Assembly (NCBI GenBank): GCA_011523635.1
Contig: WTGI01000067.1
Span: 1-64,000, forward strand
DNA length: 64,000 nucleotides
Reading direction: 5' to 3'
DNA from: Acidimicrobiia bacterium
Lineage (GTDB): Bacteria > Actinomycetota > Acidimicrobiia > Spongiisociales > Spongiisociaceae
Below, piece after piece: positions 1-7,135 of this stretch (position 1 is the stretch's first letter; each line of letters starts with the position of its first letter). Both the position numbers and the translations under genes were made by a program. The notes under the pieces are model-generated. The model searched no databases. It had not been told where the DNA came from and worked only from the letters and a program-made list of their open reading frames with translations.

Positions 1-1179
1 GCCGAGTTCCGACTCGAAGCGGATCGCCCGGGCGCCGTTCTCCGCCGCGGCTCGCAGCACGGCCTCCGAATCGAGGCGTCCGACCTCGAGCAATCCCGGC
101 GTTCTCTGCAGGTAGGCGGCGAGGCGCAGCTCCTGCAAGAAGTCGCCGGAGTCGGAGAAGGAGATGTTGTCGGTGCCGAAGCACACCCGCCCGCCGCGGT
201 CCATGATGTCCCTCACCCGGGCTATCCCGGTGCTGAGCCGGAGGTTGGAGCCGGGATTGTTGACGGCCACCGCACCCGTGTCGGCGAGTATCGAGATGTC
301 CTCGTCGGTCGCCCAGACGAAATGAGAACACGACACGTCGGGCCCGAGCACGCCGAGATCCACCAGGCGGCGCATAGCCGTCTTGCCGTCGCTCTCCAGC
401 GCGTACATCATCTCGGAGCGGGTCTCGAGCACGTGCGTCATGATCCCCGTTCCGAACTCATCGGCCAGGCGCCGGTTCCGGACGTAGAGCTCGTCCGAGC
501 ACGCCGGCGTCCAGTCCGGGGCGAGCAGTATCCGGATGCGGCCGTCCCGGTGATCCCACCGCGAGACCAGGTCCCGGTAGGTGGCGAACACCTCTCCGAT
601 CGGCCATGCATAACCCATCGCCGATGCGCGCACGCGAGCAGCCAGATCCTCCGGGAGCATGGCGAGGAACGACTCGTCGTCGGCATGGACCAGGGTGTTC
701 CGGTCTCTCGTCACCACGCCGAGGGCCACGCGCACTCCGAGGTCCTCGTAGGCGGCCAGAATGGCGTCGTACCCGAAGTTGGGCAGACCCGACCGGCCGT
801 AGTTGAGGTCGACGAACCCGGTCTGGCCTCCCCGCACATCGTTCATGACGTTGGCCAGCACCGCGTGGTAGAGGTCTTCCTCGGTGACAGGGCTCCACAT
901 GCCATGCAAGTGGACGTTGGCCCGCTCGAAGATGTACTGGGCCATGCCCCTGCTCAGGGCCGAACCCGAGTGGTAGTGACCGTTGATGAAGCCCGGAAGG
1001 ACTGCATGGCGGGGAGATCCGACCCGCCGGTCGAACGGACCGAGGCCCTCCAGATCGCTCCTCTTTCCGATCCTTACTACGGTCCGATCCTCGACGACGA
1101 GCGCGCCGTCCCGGATATACCCCGGGGAAGCATCACCAAGGACGACGAGGGGATCTCCCATCACCAGCGTCCGGCTCAC
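1..1179 (-). CDS. Amidohydrolase family protein (ATZ/TRZ-like), C-terminus beyond window
   Basis: A cytosolic metal-dependent hydrolase of the amidohydrolase superfamily, whose members deaminate or dechlorinate N-heterocycles. The gene runs off the left edge, and 393 codons are visible. The metal-binding HYH lies at residues 68-70 (context FINGHYHSG). Further on come a conserved histidine in SHFVW, a VNNPGSN block and the GTDN aspartate, in the usual family order. I chose the GTG at 1179 because AGAGG sits just upstream and the family's first beta strand follows. An in-frame ATG at 1221 would add 14 residues. It is divergent from the acyl-CoA cassette, and a related hydrolase lies at 5443-6792. 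The substrate cannot be read from sequence. Confidence 0.85.
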   Translation of the reverse strand, partial: MSRTLVMGDPLVVLGDASPGYIRDGALVVEDRTVVRIGKRSDLEGLGPFDRRVGSPRHAVLPGFINGHYHSGSALSRGMAQYIFERANVHLHGMWSPVTEEDLYHAVLANVMNDVRGGQTGFVDLNYGRSGLPNFGYDAILAAYEDLGVRVALGVVTRDRNTLVHADDESFLAMLPEDLAARVRASAMGYAWPIGEVFATYRDLVSRWDHRDGRIRILLAPDWTPACSDELYVRNRRLADEFGTGIMTHVLETRSEMMYALESDGKTAMRRLVDLGVLGPDVSCSHFVWATDEDISILADTGAVAVNNPGSNLRLSTGIARVRDIMDRGGRVCFGTDNISFSDSGDFLQELRLAAYLQRTPGLLEVGRLDSEAVLRAAAENGARAIRFESELG

Positions 1180-1220
1180 CGTGGTCCTCTCACCCTGGTC
1201 CTCCTTCGGTGACCTGACCA

Positions 1221-1252
1221 TAGCCCTAATTATTCATGTTCCCAGCACACCA
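1221..1252. repeat. 32-bp dispersed repeat, copy A
   Basis: This stretch (core ATTCATGTTCCCAGCACACC) recurs in inverted orientation at 42285-42316 with about 30 of 32 positions identical. Here it lies between the start of the left amidohydrolase and the divergent ATP-grasp gene. Its left part, AATTATTCATG (1228-1238), is also one arm of a local inverted repeat ending at 1414. Function is unknown; a small mobile-element end or a conserved regulatory site would both fit. Confidence 0.6.
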
Positions 1253-1418
1253 ACGCGGAACGGCCACCTCAACCACATCATTGCGACGCGGCGCCCTCAC
1301 CCTCCGGGTGATCTCACACCCGGACGGAAGGAGCTGTCAAATAGCTATAACCGCAGGTCAGGAGCTGAAGCACCCACTCCCAGCACCCGCACAAACCCCC
1401 ATCCATGAATAATTGGGG
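1224..1418. repeat. Inverted-repeat-bounded intergenic segment (MITE-like)
   Basis: AATTATTCATG at 1228-1238 is the exact reverse complement of CATGAATAATT at 1404-1414, and the match extends outward to CCC/GGG on each side. The arms bound about 190 bp without a convincing gene. Inside, TCCCAGCAC occurs near both ends in direct orientation. The layout resembles a miniature inverted-repeat element, but no target duplication is obvious. It fills the divergent promoter region between the left amidohydrolase and the ATP-grasp gene, so it may also carry promoters; GATAAT at about 1419 lies 9 nt before the GTG start at 1433. Confidence 0.4.
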
Positions 1419-1432
1419 ATAATGCCACCGGA

Positions 1433-2581
1433 GTGAGGTTGCTGGAGCACGAGTCCAAGGCCCGCCTGGCCGGGGCCGGGGTGAGGGTTCCAAGAGGCGC
1501 CGTCGCCACCACACCGGAACAGGCCGGGTCTGCCGCGCCGGCGCTGGGCCACGAGGTCTTCGTCAAGGCGTTAGTCCCGGCGAACCGGCGGTCGAAGAAC
1601 AACGGCGTGATCGGCCCCATCGGGCCGGACGGCGTGGCGCGAGCGGCGCATGAGCTGCTCGACTCCCGGATCCTGGGCCATCGGTGCCGGTCGGTATACG
1701 TGGAGGAGGCTGTCGCCGTGGCCGGAGAGCTCTATGCCGCCTTCTCGTGGGGGCCTCGCGGTCCCCGGGTCACCGCATCCGGCGCAGGAGGCGTGGACAT
1801 CGAGAGTTCGGGCGATGCGCTGGTCCATCTTGACTTAGAGGGGTCGGCAGACCTTTCCAGAGGCCGGGCGGAGCGTCTCTGGCGGCGGGCGCTGGGCGAC
1901 TCCCGGGTCCCGACTGCCCTGGTCGACATGACCGTGTCCGCAGCCGGCGCCTTCTTCCACGATGCGCTGCTGGTGGAACTGAACCCGCTCGCCAGGTTCG
2001 CCGACGGGTCCTTCACCGCAGTCGGAGCGCTGATCGAAATGGACGGCAACGCACTCTTCAGACATCCGGAACTCCGTTGGCGTCCCGACGGGCTCAGCCA
2101 GCGGGAGGCCGTCGTGGCAGAGGCCGACCGCCGGCTTCCGGGCGCCTCTGTGCGTTACGTGGAACTGGCCGGCGATACGGGGCTGCTGGTGGGCGGGGGC
2201 GGCGCCGGGCTCTACCAGCACGATCTGCTGGTCCAAGCGGGTGTGCGGCCGGCCAACCACAGCGACCTGGGCGCCGGGGTATCGGCCGAGAAGCTGGACG
2301 TGCTGATCGAGGCCGTGCTCGGCCACCCCAACCTCTCGCGCCTGCTGGTCAGCTTCAACATCCTCCAGTTGGCCCCGTGCGACCTCATCATGGAGAGACT
2401 CCTGGTCGGGCTGGACCGGATGGGCGACCGGGACGGCCCGATCCCGGTGGTGGTGCGGCTTGAGGGCCTCAACGCCGATCGGGCCCGGAGGCTGGCGGCA
2501 GGATGCGCCGGTTTGCGGTACCTTCCGTCCGGAGCGAGCCTGGGAGAGGCGGTGGACACCCTGGTCAGGATCAGCCGGTGA
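1433..2581 (+). CDS. Succinyl-CoA synthetase beta-like ATP-grasp subunit
   Basis: This is the ATP-grasp subunit of an ADP- or GDP-forming acyl-CoA synthetase. The 382-aa length matches SucC. The N-terminus (LLEHESKARLAGAGV) is the SucC-type opening of the ATP-grasp fold. The C-terminal half has the CoA-ligase flavodoxin-like domain, with GAGLYQHDLL, a SFNILQLAPCD block where SucC has its NIFGG-type motif, and VVRLEGLNADRA. Start is GTG without a clear Shine-Dalgarno. The stop overlaps the GTG of the biotin carrier by 4 nt, and an alpha-like subunit follows. Together they probably form an acid-thiol ligase. The acid is unknown, and malate- or succinate-type thiokinase are alternatives. Confidence 0.82.
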   Translation: MRLLEHESKARLAGAGVRVPRGAVATTPEQAGSAAPALGHEVFVKALVPANRRSKNNGVIGPIGPDGVARAAHELLDSRILGHRCRSVYVEEAVAVAGELYAAFSWGPRGPRVTASGAGGVDIESSGDALVHLDLEGSADLSRGRAERLWRRALGDSRVPTALVDMTVSAAGAFFHDALLVELNPLARFADGSFTAVGALIEMDGNALFRHPELRWRPDGLSQREAVVAEADRRLPGASVRYVELAGDTGLLVGGGGAGLYQHDLLVQAGVRPANHSDLGAGVSAEKLDVLIEAVLGHPNLSRLLVSFNILQLAPCDLIMERLLVGLDRMGDRDGPIPVVVRLEGLNADRARRLAAGCAGLRYLPSGASLGEAVDTLVRISR

Positions 2582-2796
2582 TCGTCCGAGCCGACATGGC
2601 GTCGATCGTCTGGCGGATAACCGTCGCCGAAGGCGAACGGGTGCGAGCCGGACAGGAGCTCCTCATCCTCGAGTCGATGAAGATGGAGATGCCCGTCCTC
2701 GCTCCGGTGGCCGGGATGGTGGCCGATATCCCGGTGGCTGAGGGCGATGTCATCGAGGCGGGTGACGCGCTGGTGCGGATCGAACGCAGCCGGTGA
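2578..2796 (+). CDS. Biotin carboxyl carrier domain protein, 72 aa
   Basis: A stand-alone biotinyl (biotin/lipoyl attachment) domain. The biotinylation motif ESMKMEMP places the modified lysine at residue 35. The flanking hammerhead has GERVRAGQELLILE before it and EGDVIEAGDALVRIE after it. I chose the GTG at 2578 because it overlaps the upstream stop (GTGA) and gives exactly one domain. It overlaps the next gene by another GTGA, so translation of all three is probably coupled. It should carry carboxybiotin for the carboxyltransferase at 3796. No biotin carboxylase gene is visible in the window, so CO2 loading must be supplied elsewhere, or the module runs as a decarboxylase or transcarboxylase. 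Confidence 0.88.
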   Translation: MIVRADMASIVWRITVAEGERVRAGQELLILESMKMEMPVLAPVAGMVADIPVAEGDVIEAGDALVRIERSR

Positions 2797-3680
2797 GCAT
2801 CCTGGTCGACGAGCGGACCCGGATCCTGGTCCAGGGCATAACCGGCTCCGTAGGCCGGGTGGATACCCGGCTCTGCCTCGACTACGGATCCCGGATCGTG
2901 GCCGGCGTCACGCCCGGACGGGGCGGGGAATCGGTCTCGGGGGTTCCGGTCTTCGATACGGTGGCCGAAGCAGTCGAGCGGACCGGGGCCACCGCGGCGG
3001 TTCAGTACGTGCCCGCCCGCCATGCGGCCGGCGCGGTGGTGGAGGCGGCCTCATCCGGCCTGTCGCCGATCGTGGCCATTGCCGAGAACCTGCCCCGGCA
3101 TGATGCCTGGCAGGCCGCCGTCGCCGCCCGGGACGCCGGTTCGGTCCTGATCGGGTTCAATACCAACGGCATCATCTCACCGGGGAGGACGAAGCTGGGG
3201 GGTATCGGCGGGCCGAGGCCCGACGACCTGTTCCGCCCCGGAACCGTGGGTGTGTGCTCCCGGTCGGGGGGAATGTCCGCCGAGATCGCCCGCTCGCTTG
3301 CCAGCGCAGGCAGCGGCGTCTCGACCTGCGTGTCAATGGGTGGGGAGTCGATCACCGGAAGAACCATGGCCGAGTACGCCCGCTGGTTCGAGGCGGACGA
3401 AGCCACCCGCAGCATCGTGGTCTTCGGCGAGCCCGGATCCGAACATGAGGCCCAACTGGCCGCCGTCATGGAGCGCGGCGAGGTCACCAAACCGGTCGTG
3501 GCGATGGTCGTGGGCCGGTTCCAGGACGCCTACCCGGCCGGATCCTCATTCGGCCACCTTTCGGCGATGGTGCGGCTCGAGACCGACCGTGCGGTGGTGA
3601 AGCGTGACATGCTGGCGGCTGCCGGAGCTCTGATAGCGGAGCGTGTGGAGGACATCCCCGATCTGATAGAAAGGTGCTGA
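2793..3680 (+). CDS. Succinyl-CoA synthetase alpha-like subunit
   Basis: The CoA-binding and phosphohistidine subunit that pairs with 1433-2581. Its 295 aa equal SucD length. The N-terminal CoA-binding Rossmann part opens ILVQGITGSVGRVDT, and FNTNGIISPG matches the NCPGII-type segment. The ligase domain begins GTVGVCSRSGGM. A Gly-His in SSFGHLSAMV aligns with the SucD GHAGA histidine that is phosphorylated. GTG start is translationally coupled to the biotin carrier. The last codons and stop lie inside the left end of a 100-bp repeat (3672-3771), so the present C-terminus may have been set by that insertion. Confidence 0.82.
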   Translation: MSILVDERTRILVQGITGSVGRVDTRLCLDYGSRIVAGVTPGRGGESVSGVPVFDTVAEAVERTGATAAVQYVPARHAAGAVVEAASSGLSPIVAIAENLPRHDAWQAAVAARDAGSVLIGFNTNGIISPGRTKLGGIGGPRPDDLFRPGTVGVCSRSGGMSAEIARSLASAGSGVSTCVSMGGESITGRTMAEYARWFEADEATRSIVVFGEPGSEHEAQLAAVMERGEVTKPVVAMVVGRFQDAYPAGSSFGHLSAMVRLETDRAVVKRDMLAAAGALIAERVEDIPDLIERC

Positions 3681-3771
3681 AAGAGACGGGGATTGGTTGG
3701 CCTGCGACCCCTTTACCTGGGGGTTTGTTCCGACTATCGGCCCAACCGGACACTTTTCAGTACCCTCCTAG
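3672..3771. repeat. ~100-bp repeat with imperfect terminal inverted repeats, copy 1
   Basis: The segment from AGGTGCTGAAAGAGAC to TTTTCAGTACCCTCCTAG has a second copy at 19467-19567 with the same length and order. Blocks such as GGTGCTGAAA, GATYGGTTGG, ACCTGGGG and the TTTYAGTACCC end are shared. The ends form imperfect inverted repeats (GGTGCTGAAAAA against GGGTACTAAAAA). It carries no gene. Copy 1 provides the stop codon of the SCS alpha-like gene. I read it as a non-autonomous mobile element or REP-like repeat. Confidence 0.65.
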
Positions 3772-3795
3772 CGTCAGGACCGGGATGGATGCGGG

Positions 3796-5352
3796 ATGAT
3801 CTGGGATCCAGAACTCGAGGAGATGGAGCGCCGGAAGGCGTTCGCGCTCTCGATGGGCGGGGACGAGGCGGTGGCCCGCCAGCACGACGCCGGCCGGCTC
3901 ACCGCCAGGGAGAGGATCGCGCTCCTGCTCGACGAGGGCACCTGGCAGGAGATCGGGACCTTCACCGGTGCGGCCATCTACGATGCGGAGGGCCGGCTCG
4001 TCAGCGTCAAGCCGGCCAACACCATCATCGGCACCGGCCGGGTCCGCAGCCGCCGGGTAGCCATCGAAGCCGACGACTACACGATCAGGGGCGGCTCGAC
4101 GGAAGCGCAGATCTCGGAGAAGTGGGAGTTCATCAACCGGTATGCGCTGGAGATGCGGATGCCAATGATCCGTCTCGTGGAGAACGTCGGGGGAAGTGTC
4201 CGCCTGCTCGAGAAGATGGGGCGGACCAAGATCCCCGGATACCGCATGTGGCCCCTCGCCGGGATGCTCGGCTACGTACCCGTGGTGGCCCTGGTGCTGG
4301 GTCCGTCAGCGGGTCTCGGTCCTATGAAGGCCGCCAGCAGCCACTTCTCGGTGATGGTCCGCGGTACCAGCCAGGTGTTCGCGGCCGGTCCTCCGGTGGC
4401 GCGGGTCGCCCTGGGCCGGGACATCGACAAGGAGGAACTCGGAGGCGCCCACATCCACACCGAGGAAAGCGGAGTCATCGACAACGCGGCCGACTCGGAG
4501 GAGGAGGCGATCTGCCAGGCGCGCCAGTTCCTCTCCTACCTTCCGCAGAGCGTGTTCGAGCTGCCTCCCCACCGACCGTCCGACGATGCGCCCGACCGGG
4601 CCGAGGAGGAGTTGGCTTCGATCATCCCGCGTAACCAGCGCCGGGTCTACGACTCGCGGAGGCTCCTCTCGCTGGTCTTCGACCGTGGCACGCTCTTCGA
4701 GATCGCCCCCGCCTACGGACCTTCGTCCATCACGATGCTGGCCCGCCTCAACGGTTACCCGGTCGGGGTGATCGCCAACGATCCCTACCGGTTCGGGGGC
4801 GGCCTGACCCGAGCCGCTGCCGAGAAGGTCGAGACGTTCGTGGATCTGTGCGACACCTTCCACGTTCCGATAGTGAACTTCGTGGACCAGCCCGGCACCG
4901 TGATCGGGCTGGAAGCCGAGCGCGAAGGAGCGGTGCGGGGAACCATCCGCCTCATCTCGGCCATCGAGCAGTCGCGCGTTCCGTGGTGCGGCATGATCGT
5001 GCGGCGGCTCTTCGGTCTGGCGGGCACCAGCTACGGCCGGCTGCAGGGGCTGAACCTTCACTATGCATGGCCGTCCGCCCGGTGGGGTTCAATCCCGATC
5101 CAGGGCGGGGTGAGAGCGGCCTTCCGCCGGGAACTCGATGCCTTGCCCCCCGAGGATGCGGCGGAGCGGCTCGCCGTGTTGGAGGAGCAATACGACGCGC
5201 TGTCGTCACCATTCCGGACGGCGGAGGCCTTCGGGGTTCCGGAGATCATCGATCCCCGCCGGACCAGATCCGTCCTGTGCCAGTGGATCGAGGACGCGTA
5301 TGCCCTGCTCCCCGAGCAACTGGGGCCGACAACCCGTACCATGCGCCGGTAG
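3796..5352 (+). CDS. Acyl-CoA carboxyltransferase (biotin-dependent)
   Basis: Carboxyltransferase of the propionyl/acetyl-CoA carboxylase beta or methylmalonyl-CoA decarboxylase type. It moves a carboxyl group between biotin and an acyl-CoA in the cytosol. The 518-aa length is typical. The two crotonase-like halves are visible: N-terminal with GRLTARERIALLLDEGTW and IRLVENVGGSVR, C-terminal with NDPYRFGGGLTRAAAEK and VPIVNFVDQPG. Start is ATG at 3796, 25 bp after the 100-bp repeat. With the biotin carrier at 2578 it forms a two-protein carboxylase core missing only a biotin carboxylase. Linked to an acyl-CoA synthetase, it may process the CoA ester that enzyme makes. Confidence 0.88.
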   Translation: MIWDPELEEMERRKAFALSMGGDEAVARQHDAGRLTARERIALLLDEGTWQEIGTFTGAAIYDAEGRLVSVKPANTIIGTGRVRSRRVAIEADDYTIRGGSTEAQISEKWEFINRYALEMRMPMIRLVENVGGSVRLLEKMGRTKIPGYRMWPLAGMLGYVPVVALVLGPSAGLGPMKAASSHFSVMVRGTSQVFAAGPPVARVALGRDIDKEELGGAHIHTEESGVIDNAADSEEEAICQARQFLSYLPQSVFELPPHRPSDDAPDRAEEELASIIPRNQRRVYDSRRLLSLVFDRGTLFEIAPAYGPSSITMLARLNGYPVGVIANDPYRFGGGLTRAAAEKVETFVDLCDTFHVPIVNFVDQPGTVIGLEAEREGAVRGTIRLISAIEQSRVPWCGMIVRRLFGLAGTSYGRLQGLNLHYAWPSARWGSIPIQGGVRAAFRRELDALPPEDAAERLAVLEEQYDALSSPFRTAEAFGVPEIIDPRRTRSVLCQWIEDAYALLPEQLGPTTRTMRR

Positions 5353-5442
5353 GCGGAAGGAGGAGATGCTTCCGGCGCCGACGGCGCCATCCCACCGGCT
5401 TACCCGAGACCTGGAAACGCCCACTGCGAAAGCGAGGAGATA

Positions 5443-6792
5443 GTGGCCGATCGGATCATCATCGAGAACGCTGCCATCGTGACCATGAACGAAGAGGACG
5501 ATGTGATCTTCGACGGGTCGATGGTCATAGAGGGCAACCGGATAGTCGCCGTCGGGGGTTCCGAGGCGGCGTCCGGATATGACCGCGCCGGCGCGAAGGT
5601 CATCGACGCCGGCGGGAAGGCGGCCCTCCCGGGGTTCGTGGACCTCCACTACCACACCGCCATAGGGAAGGGATACTGCGACCATCTGGATCTGTGGGAG
5701 ATACTGCAGGCGTTCTGGTATCCGATGATCCGGGCCCTCAATCCCGAAGAGGCCTACTGGGCGGCCATGGCCAGCTACAGCGAGTCGTTGAAGGCCGGCG
5801 TCACCACCGCCAACGACATGTTCCGCCAACTCCCGGCGCTGGCGCGGGCGGCGGTCGATAGCGGGATCCGCGTGGTTCTCTCCAACGACATCGCTGACCC
5901 GGAGCACGACCTCGACGTGATCGAGGACAACGAATCGGCCTACCACGAGTGCCACGGGATGGGCGACGGGCGGGTGGAGGTCTACGTGGGTATCGAGTGG
6001 CTACCCCTCGCCTCCGAGCAACTGCTGGTGGACTGCCGGGCGCTGGCCGACCAGTTGGGGACCGGTATCCACATCCACCTGAACGAGTCCCTCGGCGAGG
6101 TCGAGATCTCCAAGCAGGCCTTCGGCGGGCGCCGGCCCACCGAGGTGGCGTACGACACCGGGATCCTGGGACCGGATTGCGTGGCCGCCCACTGCGTCCA
6201 CCTCTCGGACCGGGAGATCGGGCTCATGAGCGAGACAGGAACCCACATCTCCCACAACCCCACCTCCAACGCCAAGCTCGGCAACGGTATCGCCCGGCTT
6301 CCCGAGATGCTGGAGGCGGGACTCAACGTCGGCCTGGGTCACGACTCGGCGGAGGGCACCAATAGCTGCGACCTGTTCCAGGTGATGAAGTGGGCGTCGC
6401 TGGTGCATAGGGCCGAGCGCAAGGACGCCACGATCCTGCAAGCACCCGAGATCCTGCGGATGGCGACCAGGAACGGCGCGCGTGCCCTCGGCCATGAGAC
6501 GGGGGAGTTGAGCGTAGGGAAGGTGGCGGACGTGATACTGGTCAACATGCAGAACCACCACTTCACGCCATCGGTGCCGGGTAACAAGATCCATCTCATG
6601 TCACACCTGGTCTACAGCGCGGAGAGCGCTGCGGTCGACACCACCATCGTGGACGGCACGGTTGTGATGGAAGGGCGCGAGTTCCTGGCCTTCGACGAGG
6701 AGGAAGTGCTGGCGAAGGCGACCGAGAGCTTCTTCACCTGCACCGACCGGATGGAGGTTCCCGAGGAGTACGCTGGGCTCCTCGACCGGTAA
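5443..6792 (+). CDS. Amidohydrolase family protein (TRZ/ATZ, SAH-deaminase-like)
   Basis: A complete 449-aa amidohydrolase-superfamily enzyme likely to hydrolyse an amino or similar substituent on a heterocycle. Metal ligands are visible: HYH in VDLHYHTAIG near residue 70, a histidine in GIHIHLNES, a histidine in AAHCVHLSD, and the aspartate in LGHDSAEGTN. HNPTSNAKLGNG is the family's classic late block. Start is GTG, 5 nt after AGGAG. It follows the carboxyltransferase by 90 bp on the same strand and may share its transcript. It is related to, but not a duplicate of, the left-edge gene. Substrate is unresolved; guanine, triazine-like or creatinine-type rings are possible. Confidence 0.87.
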   Translation: MADRIIIENAAIVTMNEEDDVIFDGSMVIEGNRIVAVGGSEAASGYDRAGAKVIDAGGKAALPGFVDLHYHTAIGKGYCDHLDLWEILQAFWYPMIRALNPEEAYWAAMASYSESLKAGVTTANDMFRQLPALARAAVDSGIRVVLSNDIADPEHDLDVIEDNESAYHECHGMGDGRVEVYVGIEWLPLASEQLLVDCRALADQLGTGIHIHLNESLGEVEISKQAFGGRRPTEVAYDTGILGPDCVAAHCVHLSDREIGLMSETGTHISHNPTSNAKLGNGIARLPEMLEAGLNVGLGHDSAEGTNSCDLFQVMKWASLVHRAERKDATILQAPEILRMATRNGARALGHETGELSVGKVADVILVNMQNHHFTPSVPGNKIHLMSHLVYSAESAAVDTTIVDGTVVMEGREFLAFDEEEVLAKATESFFTCTDRMEVPEEYAGLLDR

Positions 6793-7135
6793 GGGACGCG
6801 CTCCGACGATGCCGAGCAGGTCAACATCGCCCAGGCCGACCAGCAGTTCGCTCATGTGAGTAGGATCAGTTTCGACAGGGGTTGTCCTGCCCCGGCAGTC
6901 TTTTCTCAACAACCGATTATGGAGAGTCCCTCCTCACTCTTGGTGGATGCCGACTTCCCCTCGTCACAGGTGCTACTCCCACTCATTTCCGACGAGCCAT
7001 ATCGATTCACGAAACGTGATACAGGTGTGTCTATTCACCCAGTCCTGTCTGTGGAAGGTTGACCGGTCCCTAGACCTATCCTACGCTGCGCACGTGACCA
7101 GGGTCCCCAGCCGGCAGGAATAGAGAGGTTCCATA
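6793..7135. other. Intergenic region with a short palindrome
   Basis: No gene is supported in these 343 bases. The second half is clearly less GC-rich than its surroundings and matches the atypical gene that follows. TCACG-AAA-CGTGA at 7007-7019 is a perfect 5-bp inverted repeat that could be an operator for that gene. AGAGAGG just before 7136 serves as its ribosome-binding site. Confidence 0.4.

Noticed and set aside
322-1212. Open frame opposite the left-edge amidohydrolase
   Set aside because: The minus strand carries a clear amidohydrolase with intact metal motifs across the same bases.
6601-6912. Minus-strand frame at the end of the second amidohydrolase gene
   Set aside because: Mostly overlaps the true gene; no family features and no regulated start.
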